Positions 32,993 to 41,427 of a stretch of DNA of 64,000 nt are shown piece by piece. The position numbers were made by a program, and so were the translations under genes. This stretch comes from Kordiimonas marina (GTDB lineage: Bacteria; Pseudomonadota; Alphaproteobacteria; Sphingomonadales; Kordiimonadaceae), in NCBI RefSeq assembly GCF_023006325.1, contig NZ_JAINDF010000005.1:62001-126000 (forward strand), written 5' to 3'. A model generated the notes under the pieces. The model ran no database searches, was not told where the DNA came from, and was given only the letters and a program-made list of their open reading frames with translations. The stretch's first letter is position 1. Every line of letters begins with the position of its first letter.

Positions 32993-33403
32993 GGGAATAG
33001 CCTGTGGATAACTTGTTGGCGAAGCTGTTGAGAAAGGCAAAAGCTACCTTACCCCCAATTTGGAAAGCCATTGTCCATAAATTTGTTTTATCTGTCCACA
33101 GGCGAGCGTGTGTGGGGAAAATTTGCTATGGAGAGCCTCTATTTTGAGGTTATCCTCGTTATCCACAGCTAAATATGCCGTGGAATCCGTCGCTATTCAC
33201 AGCTAATCCATAGGTTTACCAACAACTTGCCCCACCCTTGGCCAGATGAAGGGGATAATGTTGATAAGACTGTGGATAAGTAGTTTTCCACATGATTCAC
33301 AGGCAACTACTACCGCTACAAATTCCTTTTATATAATTATATGTGTAGTAAGTAGAGCGGAGCGAAATTCCCGTTCCGTGTTCTAAATTCAAGGTCCGAC
33401 CCT
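32993..33403. other. Chromosomal replication origin (oriC)
   Basis: A 411-bp gene-free gap between divergent ppsR and hemE. DnaA boxes (TTATCCACA) are perfect at 33003-33011 (reverse), 33159-33167 (forward) and 33271-33279 (reverse). TTTTCCACA is at 33284-33292, and one-mismatch copies are at 33193-33201 and 33293-33301. Weaker ones are at 33092-33100 and 33111-33119. GANTC methylation sites lie at 33183-33187 and 33294-33298. An AT-rich stretch sits on the hemE side. The hemE-side position is the known place of oriC in alphaproteobacteria such as Caulobacter and Sinorhizobium, and parABS lies 8-12 kb away. Confidence 0.9.
33319..33346. other. AT-rich candidate DNA unwinding element of oriC
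   Basis: A run that includes CCTTTTATATAATTATATG is the most AT-rich stretch of the origin and is next to the DnaA-box cluster at 33271-33301. Between them, CTACTACCGCTAC reads as TAG-type triplets on the other strand, like the DnaA-trio motif. Unwinding here is inferred. Confidence 0.55.
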
Positions 33404-34435
33404 ATGGCAAAAATCCTTCTAGAGACTCTCAAGGGGAACCCCGGTGAACGCGTGCCCTTCTGGTTCATGCGCCAGGCCGGTCGGTATTTGCCCGAATATA
33501 GGGAGGTGCGGGCGACGGCACCGTCCTTTATGGATTTTTGTTATGATCCGGCCAAGGCCACGGAAGTGACCCTGCAGCCGATCCGCCGGTATGGCATGGA
33601 CGGCGCCATCCTGTTTGCCGATATTCTGGTGGTGCCGGATGCCTTGGGCCAGAAAGTCTGGTTCGAGAGCGGAAAAGGACCGCAGTTGGACCCGGTCCGC
33701 GAAGAAGATGCCTTTTCGAAGCTTTCCTTTGGCCATTTTCACGACCGGGCCGCGCCCGTTTATGAAACAGTGGGGCGGCTGCGGGCATCCTTGCCTGCAG
33801 AGGTGACCTTGCTTGGCTTCGCGGGCGCGCCCTGGACGGTTGCCACCTATATGGTGGAAGGTGCGGGCAGCAAGGACCACGCGGCCGCGCGCCAGCTTGG
33901 CTACGGTAACCCAGCGCTTTTCGACAAGATGCTCCAGCTGTTGGTGGATGCGACGGCAAGTTATCTGATCCGTCAGATTGAAGCTGGCGCCGATGCCGTG
34001 CAGATATTCGACAGCTGGGCCGCGGCACTGCCGGAACCGGCGTTTGAAAAATGGGTGATCGCGCCCACCAAGGCGATTGTCGACAAGGTCAAGCGCGCGC
34101 ACCCGGAAACGCCGATCATCGGTTTCCCCCGGCTTGCCGGCGCCATGTTGCCGCGGTTCGTTGAAGAAACGGGTGTCGATGCCGTTTCGCTCGATACCGG
34201 TGTGCCGCTGGGCTGGGCGCGCGATGAAATCCAGAGCAAGGTTTGCGTCCAGGGCAACCTGGACCCGCATCTTGTCGTCTCCGGCGGCCAGCCGATGGTC
34301 GATGAAGCCAACCGCATTCTGGAAAATCTGAAGGGCGGGGCCCATGTTTTCAATCTCGGCCATGGTTTCGTGCCTGAAACACTGCCCGAAAATGTCGGGC
34401 TGCTCGCGGACACCATCAAGAATTTCCGGCGCTGA
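33404..34435 (+). CDS. hemE: Uroporphyrinogen decarboxylase
   Basis: Removes four carboxyl groups from uroporphyrinogen III to make coproporphyrinogen III in heme synthesis. The N-terminal VPFWFMRQAGRYLPEYR holds the substrate Arg/Lys signature, with AILFADILVVPDALG, GFAGAPWTVATYM (second signature) and VQGNLDPHLVV later. 343 residues. It is the first gene to the right of oriC, 33 bp before hemJ, and gives the usual hemE-oriC linkage. Confidence 0.97.
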   Translation: MAKILLETLKGNPGERVPFWFMRQAGRYLPEYREVRATAPSFMDFCYDPAKATEVTLQPIRRYGMDGAILFADILVVPDALGQKVWFESGKGPQLDPVREEDAFSKLSFGHFHDRAAPVYETVGRLRASLPAEVTLLGFAGAPWTVATYMVEGAGSKDHAAARQLGYGNPALFDKMLQLLVDATASYLIRQIEAGADAVQIFDSWAAALPEPAFEKWVIAPTKAIVDKVKRAHPETPIIGFPRLAGAMLPRFVEETGVDAVSLDTGVPLGWARDEIQSKVCVQGNLDPHLVVSGGQPMVDEANRILENLKGGAHVFNLGHGFVPETLPENVGLLADTIKNFRR

Positions 34436-34468
34436 TCGTTGGCGCTGACGGTTTAAGGGGGGACACAG

Positions 34469-34930
34469 ATGGATTATCTCGACAGTCTGGTTGGCTATCT
34501 CGGCGGCGCTTACCTTTGGGTGAAAGCGCTTCACATCATCTGTGTCATCTTCTGGATGGCGGGCATGTTCATGCTGCCGCGCTATTTCGCCTATCATAGC
34601 GAATGCCCGGCAGGCTCCGACGAAGACGCCAAATGGATCGAGCGCGAACGGCGGCTGATGCGGATCATCATCAACCCGGCGATGAGCTTGGCCTGGTTGT
34701 TCGGCCTGATGCTGGTGGTGAATATCGGCCTGAAGACAGGCGGATGGCTGCATGTCAAACTCACGCTGGTGCTTCTGCTGTCGGGCTTTCACGGCATGTT
34801 GTCCAAATACCGCAAGGAATTTGCCGCGGGCGAGCGCAAGCGCGAGGGCAAATTCTATCGCATGATCAATGAAGTGCCGGCCTTTTTCATTATTGCCATC
34901 GTGCTTTTGGTAGTGACCAAAGCCTTCTGA
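34469..34930 (+). CDS. hemJ: Protoporphyrinogen IX oxidase HemJ
   Basis: Heme-containing integral membrane oxidase that replaces HemG/HemY in most alphaproteobacteria. Four transmembrane segments are visible. The conserved His is in VKALHIICVIFWMAGMFMLPR and the conserved Lys in HVKLTLVLLLSGFHGMLSKY. 153 residues. AAGGGGGG precedes the ATG. It is 33 bp after hemE, and the two form a heme operon beside oriC. Confidence 0.93.
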   Translation: MDYLDSLVGYLGGAYLWVKALHIICVIFWMAGMFMLPRYFAYHSECPAGSDEDAKWIERERRLMRIIINPAMSLAWLFGLMLVVNIGLKTGGWLHVKLTLVLLLSGFHGMLSKYRKEFAAGERKREGKFYRMINEVPAFFIIAIVLLVVTKAF

Positions 34931-34956
34931 TCAGTCCCGCGTGCAACCCTATTTGC

Positions 34957-34984
34957 TTGACAGTCAGGCCCAAAATGATAGCTT
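34957..34984 (+). promoter_or_regulatory. Possible rho promoter
   Basis: TTGACA (34957-34962) and TAGCTT (34979-34984) are 16 bp apart in the 218-bp hemJ-rho gap. It would leave a leader of about 155 nt, fitting the known habit of rho genes to regulate themselves through a long leader. The -10 is a weak match. Confidence 0.35.
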
Positions 34985-35148
34985 ATGCGGGTTCGGGTTT
35001 CACCGCCCGCACGTATCATCTTATAAAAATCCCACAGATTGCCGGTTTGTATTAGTCTCAGCGAAACTGCTATTCATAAAATATTAGGCGTTTCCACCGG
35101 TTTCCAATCTGGAATAATCCCATAATATCAACAGTGTTGGACGATCCC

Positions 35149-36405
35149 ATGCATCTTCAGGATCTCAAGAAGAAAACCCCAGCGGACCTTCTCTCGCTTG
35201 CCGAGGAAGTCGGCGTCGAAAACGCATCGAGCATGCGCAAACAGGATATGATGTTTGCCATTCTCAAACATCTTGCGGAAGACGATGTCGAAATCATGGG
35301 CGGCGGGGTCATTGAAATCCTGTCGGACGGTTTTGGCTTCCTCCGGAGCCCTGAGGCAAACTATCTGCCCGGCCCCGATGATATCTACGTAAGCCCGAGC
35401 CAGATCCGCCGTTTTGCCCTGCGTACCGGGGACACGATCGAAGGCCAAATCCGCGCGCCGAAGGATGGCGAGCGGTATTTTGCGCTTCTCAAAGTCTCCA
35501 AAATCAATTTCGACGAGCCGGAGAAAACCAAACACAAGGTTCACTTCGATAACCTGACGCCGCTATATCCGGATGAGAAGCTGAAGCTTGATCCCGATGA
35601 TCCGACGGTGAAGGACAAAAGCCCGCGGGTCATTGACCTGGTCGCCCCGATCGGCAAGGGCCAGCGTGCGCTTATTGTCGCACCGCCCCGGACCGGTAAA
35701 ACCGTGCTCCTGCAGAATATCGCCAAGTCGATCACGGCAAACCATCCGGAATGCTATCTGATCGTGCTTCTGATCGACGAACGTCCGGAGGAAGTGACCG
35801 ACATGCAGCGCAGCGTGAAGGGTGAGGTTGTGTCCTCGACCTTTGATGAGCCTGCAAGCCGCCACGTCCAGGTCGCCGAGATGGTGATCGAGAAAGCCAA
35901 GCGTCTTGTCGAACACGGCAAGGATGTCGTGATCCTTCTCGACAGCATCACCCGCCTCGCGCGGGCCTACAACACCGTTGTGCCGTCTTCTGGCAAGGTC
36001 CTCACCGGTGGTGTCGACGCCAACGCGCTCCAGCGTCCGAAGCGTTTCTTCGGTGCCGCGCGGAATATCGAGGAAGGCGGATCGCTGTCGATCATCGCGA
36101 CCGCGCTCATCGAGACCGGCAGCCGCATGGACGAAGTAATCTTCGAGGAATTCAAAGGCACCGGCAACAGCGAGATCATTCTCGACCGCAAGGTGGCAGA
36201 CAAGCGCATCTTCCCGGCGATCGACATCCTCAAGTCCGGTACCCGGAAAGAGGAACTGCTGGTCGATCCGGCCACGCTGTCGAAAATGTGGGTGCTGCGC
36301 CGTATCCTCACGCCGATGGGCACGGTCGACGCCATGGAATTCCTGCTGTCCAAACTCAAGGATAGCAAAAACAATGACGATTTCTTCTCCAGCATGAACA
36401 ACTGA
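35149..36405 (+). CDS. rho: Transcription termination factor Rho
   Basis: Hexameric RNA helicase that ends transcription. N-terminal helical part [39 protein letters not shown], cold-shock-like RNA-binding domain ([29 protein letters not shown]), Walker [16 protein letters not shown], Walker [18 protein letters not shown], and the Q/R-loop region up to [19 protein letters not shown] 35149 gives 418 residues and the family N-terminus; an in-frame GTG at 35134 is less likely. A strong terminator follows. Confidence 0.97.
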   Translation: MHLQDLKKKTPADLLSLAEEVGVENASSMRKQDMMFAILKHLAEDDVEIMGGGVIEILSDGFGFLRSPEANYLPGPDDIYVSPSQIRRFALRTGDTIEGQIRAPKDGERYFALLKVSKINFDEPEKTKHKVHFDNLTPLYPDEKLKLDPDDPTVKDKSPRVIDLVAPIGKGQRALIVAPPRTGKTVLLQNIAKSITANHPECYLIVLLIDERPEEVTDMQRSVKGEVVSSTFDEPASRHVQVAEMVIEKAKRLVEHGKDVVILLDSITRLARAYNTVVPSSGKVLTGGVDANALQRPKRFFGAARNIEEGGSLSIIATALIETGSRMDEVIFEEFKGTGNSEIILDRKVADKRIFPAIDILKSGTRKEELLVDPATLSKMWVLRRILTPMGTVDAMEFLLSKLKDSKNNDDFFSSMNN

Positions 36406-36426
36406 CGAAGAAATAGTAATGAAATC

Positions 36427-36457
36427 AAGGGCTTGCATTAAGATGCGAGCCCTTTTT
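36427..36457 (+). terminator. Intrinsic terminator of rho
   Basis: AAGGGCTTGCAT-TAAG-ATGCGAGCCCTT followed by TTT is a long stem with one internal mismatch and a T-run, 22 bp after the rho stop. Confidence 0.85.
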
Positions 36458-36477
36458 CGTTTGGAGGATTTGCCAGG

Positions 36478-36963
36478 ATGACAGGGACAATCAGGGCTTA
36501 TGCAGCGGCGGACAAGGATGCGGTCCGGGATGTGATCCTGCCGATCCAGCGTGAGGAATTCGGCGTTGACATCACGTACGAGGACCAGCCGGACCTCGCC
36601 GATGTGCCCGGGTTTTACGGCAAGGGAAACGGTGGTTTCTGGGTCGCGGATATGGACGGGGATGTGGTTGGCACCATCGCGCTTATCGACATCGGGGACG
36701 GCCAGGGCGCGCTGCGCAAGATGTTCGTGAAGGCCGAATACCGCGGCCGCACGCATGGGATCGCCCAGCATCTGCTCGAAGGCCTGATTGCCCACGCGCG
36801 GGCGAGGGGCATGAAAACCATCCTCCTCGGCACGGTAGAAAGCTACCACGCCGCCCACCGTTTCTATGAAAAGAACGGCTTTGAACGCATTGAGGCCGAA
36901 GGCTTGCCGGCAAGCTTCCCGCGCATGGCGGTCGACACACGGTTTTACCGCCTGGCGCTTTAG
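36478..36963 (+). CDS. GNAT N-acetyltransferase
   Basis: A single GNAT domain of 161 residues: GFWVADMDGDVVGTIALIDIG, the acetyl-CoA loop in FVKAEYRGRTHGIAQHLLEGLIAHAR, and YHAAHRFYEKNGFERIEAEGLP near the end. It resembles small acetyltransferases acting on amines, with no specific substrate assigned. TTTGGAGGA precedes the ATG. It converges on the alpha/beta-hydrolase gene with a 4-bp overlap and starts the accessory block between rho and mnmE. Confidence 0.85.
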   Translation: MTGTIRAYAAADKDAVRDVILPIQREEFGVDITYEDQPDLADVPGFYGKGNGGFWVADMDGDVVGTIALIDIGDGQGALRKMFVKAEYRGRTHGIAQHLLEGLIAHARARGMKTILLGTVESYHAAHRFYEKNGFERIEAEGLPASFPRMAVDTRFYRLAL

Positions 36964-37655
36964 TCCAATATATCAATGAGAAGACCGGCGAGTTCCGCCG
37001 GTGCTTCAAGCGGGATCATATGGCCGGTGGTGCCCTTGATCCGGTGAAGCGTGATCCGCTCGCTTTTGGCCGCCAGCTTTTCGATCGCGCCGATGGGCAC
37101 AAGCGCGTCATCTTCCGCCATGATGAAATGAACCGGGAACGGCAGGTCCAGAAGGCCCGCCGCGATGTTCGGTCTTTCGATCGGCGCGATCAATTGGCGG
37201 ATCAGCACCTCCTGGCCCAGGTCCCGCTCCATCGCGAGGATGGTGCCGGTGATGGCTTCATCGTCCAGATGGCTTTCATGGACAAACTGTTTGAGCCGGG
37301 CAGGCGACATGCCCTTGTAGGTAAGACGGGTCAACATCTCACCATTCCGTCGCCTGAGCGCCTTCTCAGCGTCCGTGAGGCCGTAAGGTGAGGCGGCGAT
37401 GACCGTGAGGCTCTCGAACCGGTGAGGCGCACTGATGGCCGCTTCTATGGCCAAATAGCCACCGAGCGAAAAGCCGATAAGATGGCTAAGCGCCGGAGAT
37501 TGGTCGAGCACGGCCTCGGCCATGTCCTCCATCGTCTCGGCAGCCGAATAATCACAGAACACAGGCTGACAGCCGGGCAGATGCGTGAGCATAGGCCGCC
37601 ACAGGCGGTCGTCACACATGGTGCCAGGCACGAAGGTCAGGGGCAGGGCCATCAT
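36960..37655 (-). CDS. Alpha/beta hydrolase
   Basis: A 231-residue alpha/beta hydrolase. The nucleophile elbow is LIGFSLGGYLAIEAA (G-F-S-L-G), the acid is in FIMAEDDALVP and the catalytic His in IKGTTGHMIPLEAP. The N-terminal FVPGTMCDDRLWRPM carries the oxyanion loop. The substrate is unknown; relatives include esterases and BioH/MenH-like enzymes. It is 6 bp after the quinone oxidoreductase gene on the same strand, in a leftward accessory group. Confidence 0.85.
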   Translation of the reverse strand: MMALPLTFVPGTMCDDRLWRPMLTHLPGCQPVFCDYSAAETMEDMAEAVLDQSPALSHLIGFSLGGYLAIEAAISAPHRFESLTVIAASPYGLTDAEKALRRRNGEMLTRLTYKGMSPARLKQFVHESHLDDEAITGTILAMERDLGQEVLIRQLIAPIERPNIAAGLLDLPFPVHFIMAEDDALVPIGAIEKLAAKSERITLHRIKGTTGHMIPLEAPAELAGLLIDILD

Positions 37656-37661
37656 ACGCCT

Positions 37662-38636
37662 TTAAGGAACCAGAATGGTCTGGCCGGTGGTTTGCCGGGC
37701 TTCCAGCGCCTTGTGCGCCTCAGCGGCATCCTTGAGGGCGAAGCGCTGGTTGATCGCGGGCTTGAGCGTGCCGTCCGCCAGGCGGGCGAAAACCGCATCG
37801 GTGGAGGCGACCAGGTCTTCGCGGCTGGCGACATAATCCATCAGCGTCGGGCGCGTCAGGAACAACGATCCTTTTTTGGAAAGCAGGCCCGGGTCAACAG
37901 GCGGCACCATCCCGGTGGCGTTCCCGAACGTGACCATCATGCCGCGGCGGGACAGGCAATCGAGCGACTTCATGAAGGTGGCCTTGCCGACGCCGTCATA
38001 GACAACGGGTACGCCTTTGCCGTCCGTGATCTCCATCACTTTGGCTTGGAAATCCTCATCCTTATACAGAATGGTGTGGGTGCAGCCGTTCGCGCGCGCG
38101 AGGGCGGCTTTTTCTTCGCTGCCGACCGTGCCTATGATCGTGACACCCTTGGCGCTCAGCCACTGGCAGGCGATGGTGCCAATGCCGCCCGCGGCGGCGT
38201 GCAACAGCACGGTGTCCCCCGGCTTTACCGGATAAAGCCGCTCAACGAGATATTCGACCGTGCAGCCTTTCAGGAAAAGCGCTGCAGCCGCTTCGTCGTT
38301 CACGCCTTCGGGAATTTTAACGAGGCGGCTTGCCGGCATCAGACGGGCTTCAGAATAGGCCCCCAACGGACCGGCCGGATAGCCGACCCGGTCGCCAACC
38401 TTAAGGTCAGTCACTCCCGCGCCGACGGCTTCAACCAGGCCGGCGGCTTCGAGGCCCAATATGGCGGGCAGGGAAATGGGGTATAGCCCGGTGCGGTGAT
38501 AGGTGTCGATATAGTCGACGCCGATGGCTGTGTGGCGCACGCGAACCTGGCCTTCACCGGGGTCGCCGACCTCCGTTTCAATCCACTCGAGAACGTCAGG
38601 GCCGCCGGTTTCTGTAATCTGGATCGCGTGGGTCAT
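37662..38636 (-). CDS. qor: NADPH:quinone oxidoreductase (zeta-crystallin type)
   Basis: A medium-chain reductase without the zinc sites: VRVRHTAIGVDYIDTYHRTGLYP and PAILGLEAAGLVEAVGAGVTD in the N-terminal domain, the Rossmann motif VLLHAAAGGIGTIACQWLSAKG, then VVYDGVGKATF. 324 residues, close to E. coli Qor in length. It reduces quinones by one electron with NADPH. It lies 7 bp after the dienelactone-hydrolase gene and before the alpha/beta hydrolase, so the three are probably one operon. Confidence 0.9.
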   Translation of the reverse strand: MTHAIQITETGGPDVLEWIETEVGDPGEGQVRVRHTAIGVDYIDTYHRTGLYPISLPAILGLEAAGLVEAVGAGVTDLKVGDRVGYPAGPLGAYSEARLMPASRLVKIPEGVNDEAAAALFLKGCTVEYLVERLYPVKPGDTVLLHAAAGGIGTIACQWLSAKGVTIIGTVGSEEKAALARANGCTHTILYKDEDFQAKVMEITDGKGVPVVYDGVGKATFMKSLDCLSRRGMMVTFGNATGMVPPVDPGLLSKKGSLFLTRPTLMDYVASREDLVASTDAVFARLADGTLKPAINQRFALKDAAEAHKALEARQTTGQTILVP

Positions 38637-38643
38637 GGCCTTC

Positions 38644-39348
38644 TCAGCCTTTCAGATTTTTTTCGAAAAACTCTTTCGTGCGGCTGTTGGCGAGGTTTGC
38701 TGCCTGGCCGTTCCAGTTGATGCCATCGGGCCGCGCGAAGGCATGATCGACCCCGGCATAGTCAAAAAGGCTGACAAGCGGGTGACCGTCGAGCCCCTTA
38801 TGGATGCGGGCCTGGGCGTCCTTGTCGACAAAGCCGTCTTCCTCGGCGATATGCATCATCAGCGGCTTCTTGATGTTGCCGGCTTCGTCCAAGAGCGTGT
38901 CGATGCCGACACCATAATAGGAAACGCTGGCGTCAATATCCGTGCGCGCGGCGGTCATATAGGCTAGGCGTCCACCCAGGCAGTAGCCGACGGCGCCGAC
39001 CTTGCCGCTGCAGCCGTCCATCGCGCGGACGACGTCGATGGTCGCGGCAATGTCCTCAATGCCTTTGTCCATGTCGAAGCCCTGCATGAGTGAGAAGGCC
39101 TTGTCCCACTCTTCCTTGCTTTTGTCGGTGATGTCGACACCGGGTTCCTGGCGCCAGAACAGGTCCGGGCAGATGGCGATATAGCCCTGGGCCGCGAGGT
39201 CATCGCTGATCTGGCGCATCCCGCCGTTGACCCCGAAAATTTCCTGGATCGCCACCACGGCCGGGCCGGTACCGCCTGCGGGCTTGGCGACATAGGCCTT
39301 GAAGCTGCCGCTGCCGTCGGTTGCTTGAATGTCGATATACTCAGCCAT
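38644..39348 (-). CDS. Dienelactone hydrolase family protein
   Basis: A 234-residue alpha/beta hydrolase with a Cys nucleophile in VGAVGYCLGGRLAY, Asp in HIAEEDGFVDK and His in YAGVDHAFARP, the dienelactone hydrolase triad. AIQEIFGVNGGMRQI carries the conserved Glu of the family. Dienelactone hydrolases open chlorocatechol-derived lactones, but many such genes have no aromatic pathway around them, as here, so the substrate is uncertain. It is first of the leftward three-gene group with qor. Confidence 0.87.
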   Translation of the reverse strand: MAEYIDIQATDGSGSFKAYVAKPAGGTGPAVVAIQEIFGVNGGMRQISDDLAAQGYIAICPDLFWRQEPGVDITDKSKEEWDKAFSLMQGFDMDKGIEDIAATIDVVRAMDGCSGKVGAVGYCLGGRLAYMTAARTDIDASVSYYGVGIDTLLDEAGNIKKPLMMHIAEEDGFVDKDAQARIHKGLDGHPLVSLFDYAGVDHAFARPDGINWNGQAANLANSRTKEFFEKNLKG

Positions 39349-39398
39349 GGGTGATCTCCCTCAGGAATTGGATGGATTGGGGATTGGTTGAAGAGAGC

Positions 39399-39890
39399 CT
39401 AGTCAAGCGCGCCCGATTGCTCAAGCGCAATACCTTCCTCAACCGTCAGCGCACCTTCAAGGACCAGAAGCGCGCGTTTGGTTTGAAGCCCGCCTTCGCC
39501 GGAATAACCGCCGAGCTTACCGGCTGATGCTATCACACGGTGACAGGGCACCAAGATCGGGAGCGGGTTGCGGCCGCAGGCGCTGCCGACCGCTTGCGCG
39601 GACGATCCGATTTCTTTCGCGAGCTCGCCATAGGTGCGGGTTTCGCCGTAGGGGATCTGGCACATGGCCTGCCAGACTTTCTCCTGATGCTTTGTCCCCA
39701 TCGGGTTGATCGGCAGGTCGAACTCGGTGAGCTCACCATCGAAATAAAGGTCGATCTGGCGCTTGGCTTCGCGGAGCAGGGGCGTCGGTTCCTGGAACGG
39801 ACTCCAGCCCCAGTCGACCGCGATGATCGCGCCTTCAAGCTCGGTGAGTGTGATATCGATCACCGGGGTATGCATGGAAATCTGGGACAT
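39399..39890 (-). CDS. ogt: Methylated-DNA--protein-cysteine methyltransferase
   Basis: Suicide repair protein that removes methyl from O6-methylguanine. The acceptor Cys is in ILVPCHRVIASAGKLGGYSGEGG; the recognition helix is GETRTYGELAKEIGSSAQAVGSACGRNPLP. The N-terminal ~70 residues have no zinc-binding or Ada AraC domain, so it is an Ogt type. 163 residues; ATG 39890 is used, with a second ATG five codons inside. It is opposite in direction to mnmE and ends the accessory block. Confidence 0.93.
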   Translation of the reverse strand: MSQISMHTPVIDITLTELEGAIIAVDWGWSPFQEPTPLLREAKRQIDLYFDGELTEFDLPINPMGTKHQEKVWQAMCQIPYGETRTYGELAKEIGSSAQAVGSACGRNPLPILVPCHRVIASAGKLGGYSGEGGLQTKRALLVLEGALTVEEGIALEQSGALD

Positions 39891-40031
39891 GGCCTGGTGT
39901 CCTGTCTAAAAGGTGGCACTTGCTTTGTCTGTTGCTATTGTGTCAGAAGGCCGGGCGCAAGCGGCAAGTGTGAAGGACACACGATTGTGCCTAGAAATCA
40001 TCTGAAAATCATGAGGATGGCGGGTAAGCCG

Positions 40032-41378
40032 ATGGAGACGATTTTTGCCCTTTCAAGCGGGGCCGGTGTGGCCGGTGTGGCGGTGGTGCGCCTGTCGGGT
40101 GACCGGGCTTTTGCCTGCCTTGAAGCGCTGACCGGCAAGCCCTTGCCGCCGGTCCGCAAGGCGGCGGTGCGGCTGCTGAAGGACCCTGAAAATGGGGCGC
40201 GGCTTGACCAGGCGCTTGTCCTTACCTTTGAAGGCCCGGCGAGCTTCACCGGTGAAGATGTCGTTGAACTGCACCTTCATGGCGGCCGGGCGGTGGTCGC
40301 CGGGGTGCTCGATGCGCTCGCCGCGATGGACGGTTTGCGCGTCGCCGAACCGGGTGAATTTTCCCGCCGGGCGTTCGAACACGGGAAGCTCGACCTTACC
40401 GAAGCCGAGGGCTTGAATGACCTGATCCATGCCCAAACCGCCGCGCAGCGTGAGCAGGCGCTCCGCCAGATGGATGGCGCGCTCAAGGATCTGTATGAGG
40501 ATTGGCGCGGCCGGTTGGTCGCGCACCTCGCGCATCTGGAAGCCGACATCGATTTCCCGGACGAAGACCTGCCGGAAGGCGTGGCTGGCGCTGTTAGACC
40601 GCAAATATTGCGTCTTCGTGATGATATAGCACAATATCTTGTGGATGGACGCCGGGGTGAGGCACTGCGGGAAGGCTACCGCATCGTCATCCTGGGCGAA
40701 CCCAATGCCGGCAAGTCCACGCTCCTGAATGCGCTCGCCCGGTCGGACGTCGCCATCGTTTCCGATGAGGCTGGCACCACGCGCGACAGCATCGAAGTCC
40801 AGCTCGACCTTGCCGGGTTCCCGGTGCGCTTGATCGATACCGCCGGCGTGCGCGAAGGCGGTGGTGCGATTGAGCAGGAAGGCATTCGCCGCGCACTCAA
40901 GAAAGCAGGGGAGGCGGATCTCAAGCTCATCCTCGTCCGCGCCGATGACTGGCCGGCTATCCCGGCAACGCTCAAGGATTGGGTCGATGAGCGTGCCTTC
41001 ATCGTTATCACCCAGACGGACCGCGTCTCGATGTTTCACGTGAAACATGAGGATGTGCCGGTAGGCGTTGCCGGTTTCGCGGCTGTCTCCGCCAAGGCGG
41101 ATCACGGCCTCGACGAGCTGTTCGATCATCTGACCGACACGGTGCGGGATGCCATGGGGCCGCGCGAAGTGCCGTCGCTCACCCGTGTGCGTCATCGGCG
41201 CGCGCTCGAAGAAGCGGTCGAGCATCTGATGCGGTTCGACCAGAATGCTGGCATCGATGCCGTGCTCGCCGCTGAAGACGTGCGCATGGCCGCCCGCGCG
41301 CTTGGCCGCATCACCGGCCGCGTCGGGGTCGAAGATGTGCTCGATGTGGTCTTCTCGGACTTCTGCATCGGTAAATGA
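40032..41378 (+). CDS. mnmE: tRNA modification GTPase MnmE
   Basis: With MnmG it makes cmnm5U34 in tRNA wobble positions. The N-terminal tetrahydrofolate domain (METIFALSSGAGVAGVAVVRLSG) leads to a helical region and a GTPase domain: G1 LGEPNAGKST, G2 GTTRD, G3 DTAG, and the G4 position IVITQTD, which keeps the Asp but not the usual Asn-Lys. The C-terminus is the catalytic CIGK. A parS site lies inside the gene just after G4 and encodes MFHVKH. 448 residues; ATGs at 40011 and 40017 are alternatives. Confidence 0.96.
   Translation: METIFALSSGAGVAGVAVVRLSGDRAFACLEALTGKPLPPVRKAAVRLLKDPENGARLDQALVLTFEGPASFTGEDVVELHLHGGRAVVAGVLDALAAMDGLRVAEPGEFSRRAFEHGKLDLTEAEGLNDLIHAQTAAQREQALRQMDGALKDLYEDWRGRLVAHLAHLEADIDFPDEDLPEGVAGAVRPQILRLRDDIAQYLVDGRRGEALREGYRIVILGEPNAGKSTLLNALARSDVAIVSDEAGTTRDSIEVQLDLAGFPVRLIDTAGVREGGGAIEQEGIRRALKKAGEADLKLILVRADDWPAIPATLKDWVDERAFIVITQTDRVSMFHVKHEDVPVGVAGFAAVSAKADHGLDELFDHLTDTVRDAMGPREVPSLTRVRHRRALEEAVEHLMRFDQNAGIDAVLAAEDVRMAARALGRITGRVGVEDVLDVVFSDFCIGK
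41032..41047. promoter_or_regulatory. parS site 1, inside mnmE
   Basis: TGTTTCACGTGAAACA is the exact bacterial parS consensus, recognised by ParB for chromosome segregation. It falls in the coding part of the MnmE GTPase domain, encoding MFHVKH, and is about 7.8 kb from oriC. Confidence 0.95.
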
Positions 41379-41388
41379 TCCGCGTGCA

Positions 41389-41404
41389 TGTTTCACGTGA
41401 AACA
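41389..41404. promoter_or_regulatory. parS site 2, between mnmE and mnmG
   Basis: TGTTTCACGTGAAACA is the exact parS consensus, 11 bp after the mnmE stop and just upstream of the CtrA box and promoter of mnmG. Confidence 0.95.
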
Positions 41405-41427
41405 TCACAGGTGAAAGGGAGCGCGGC

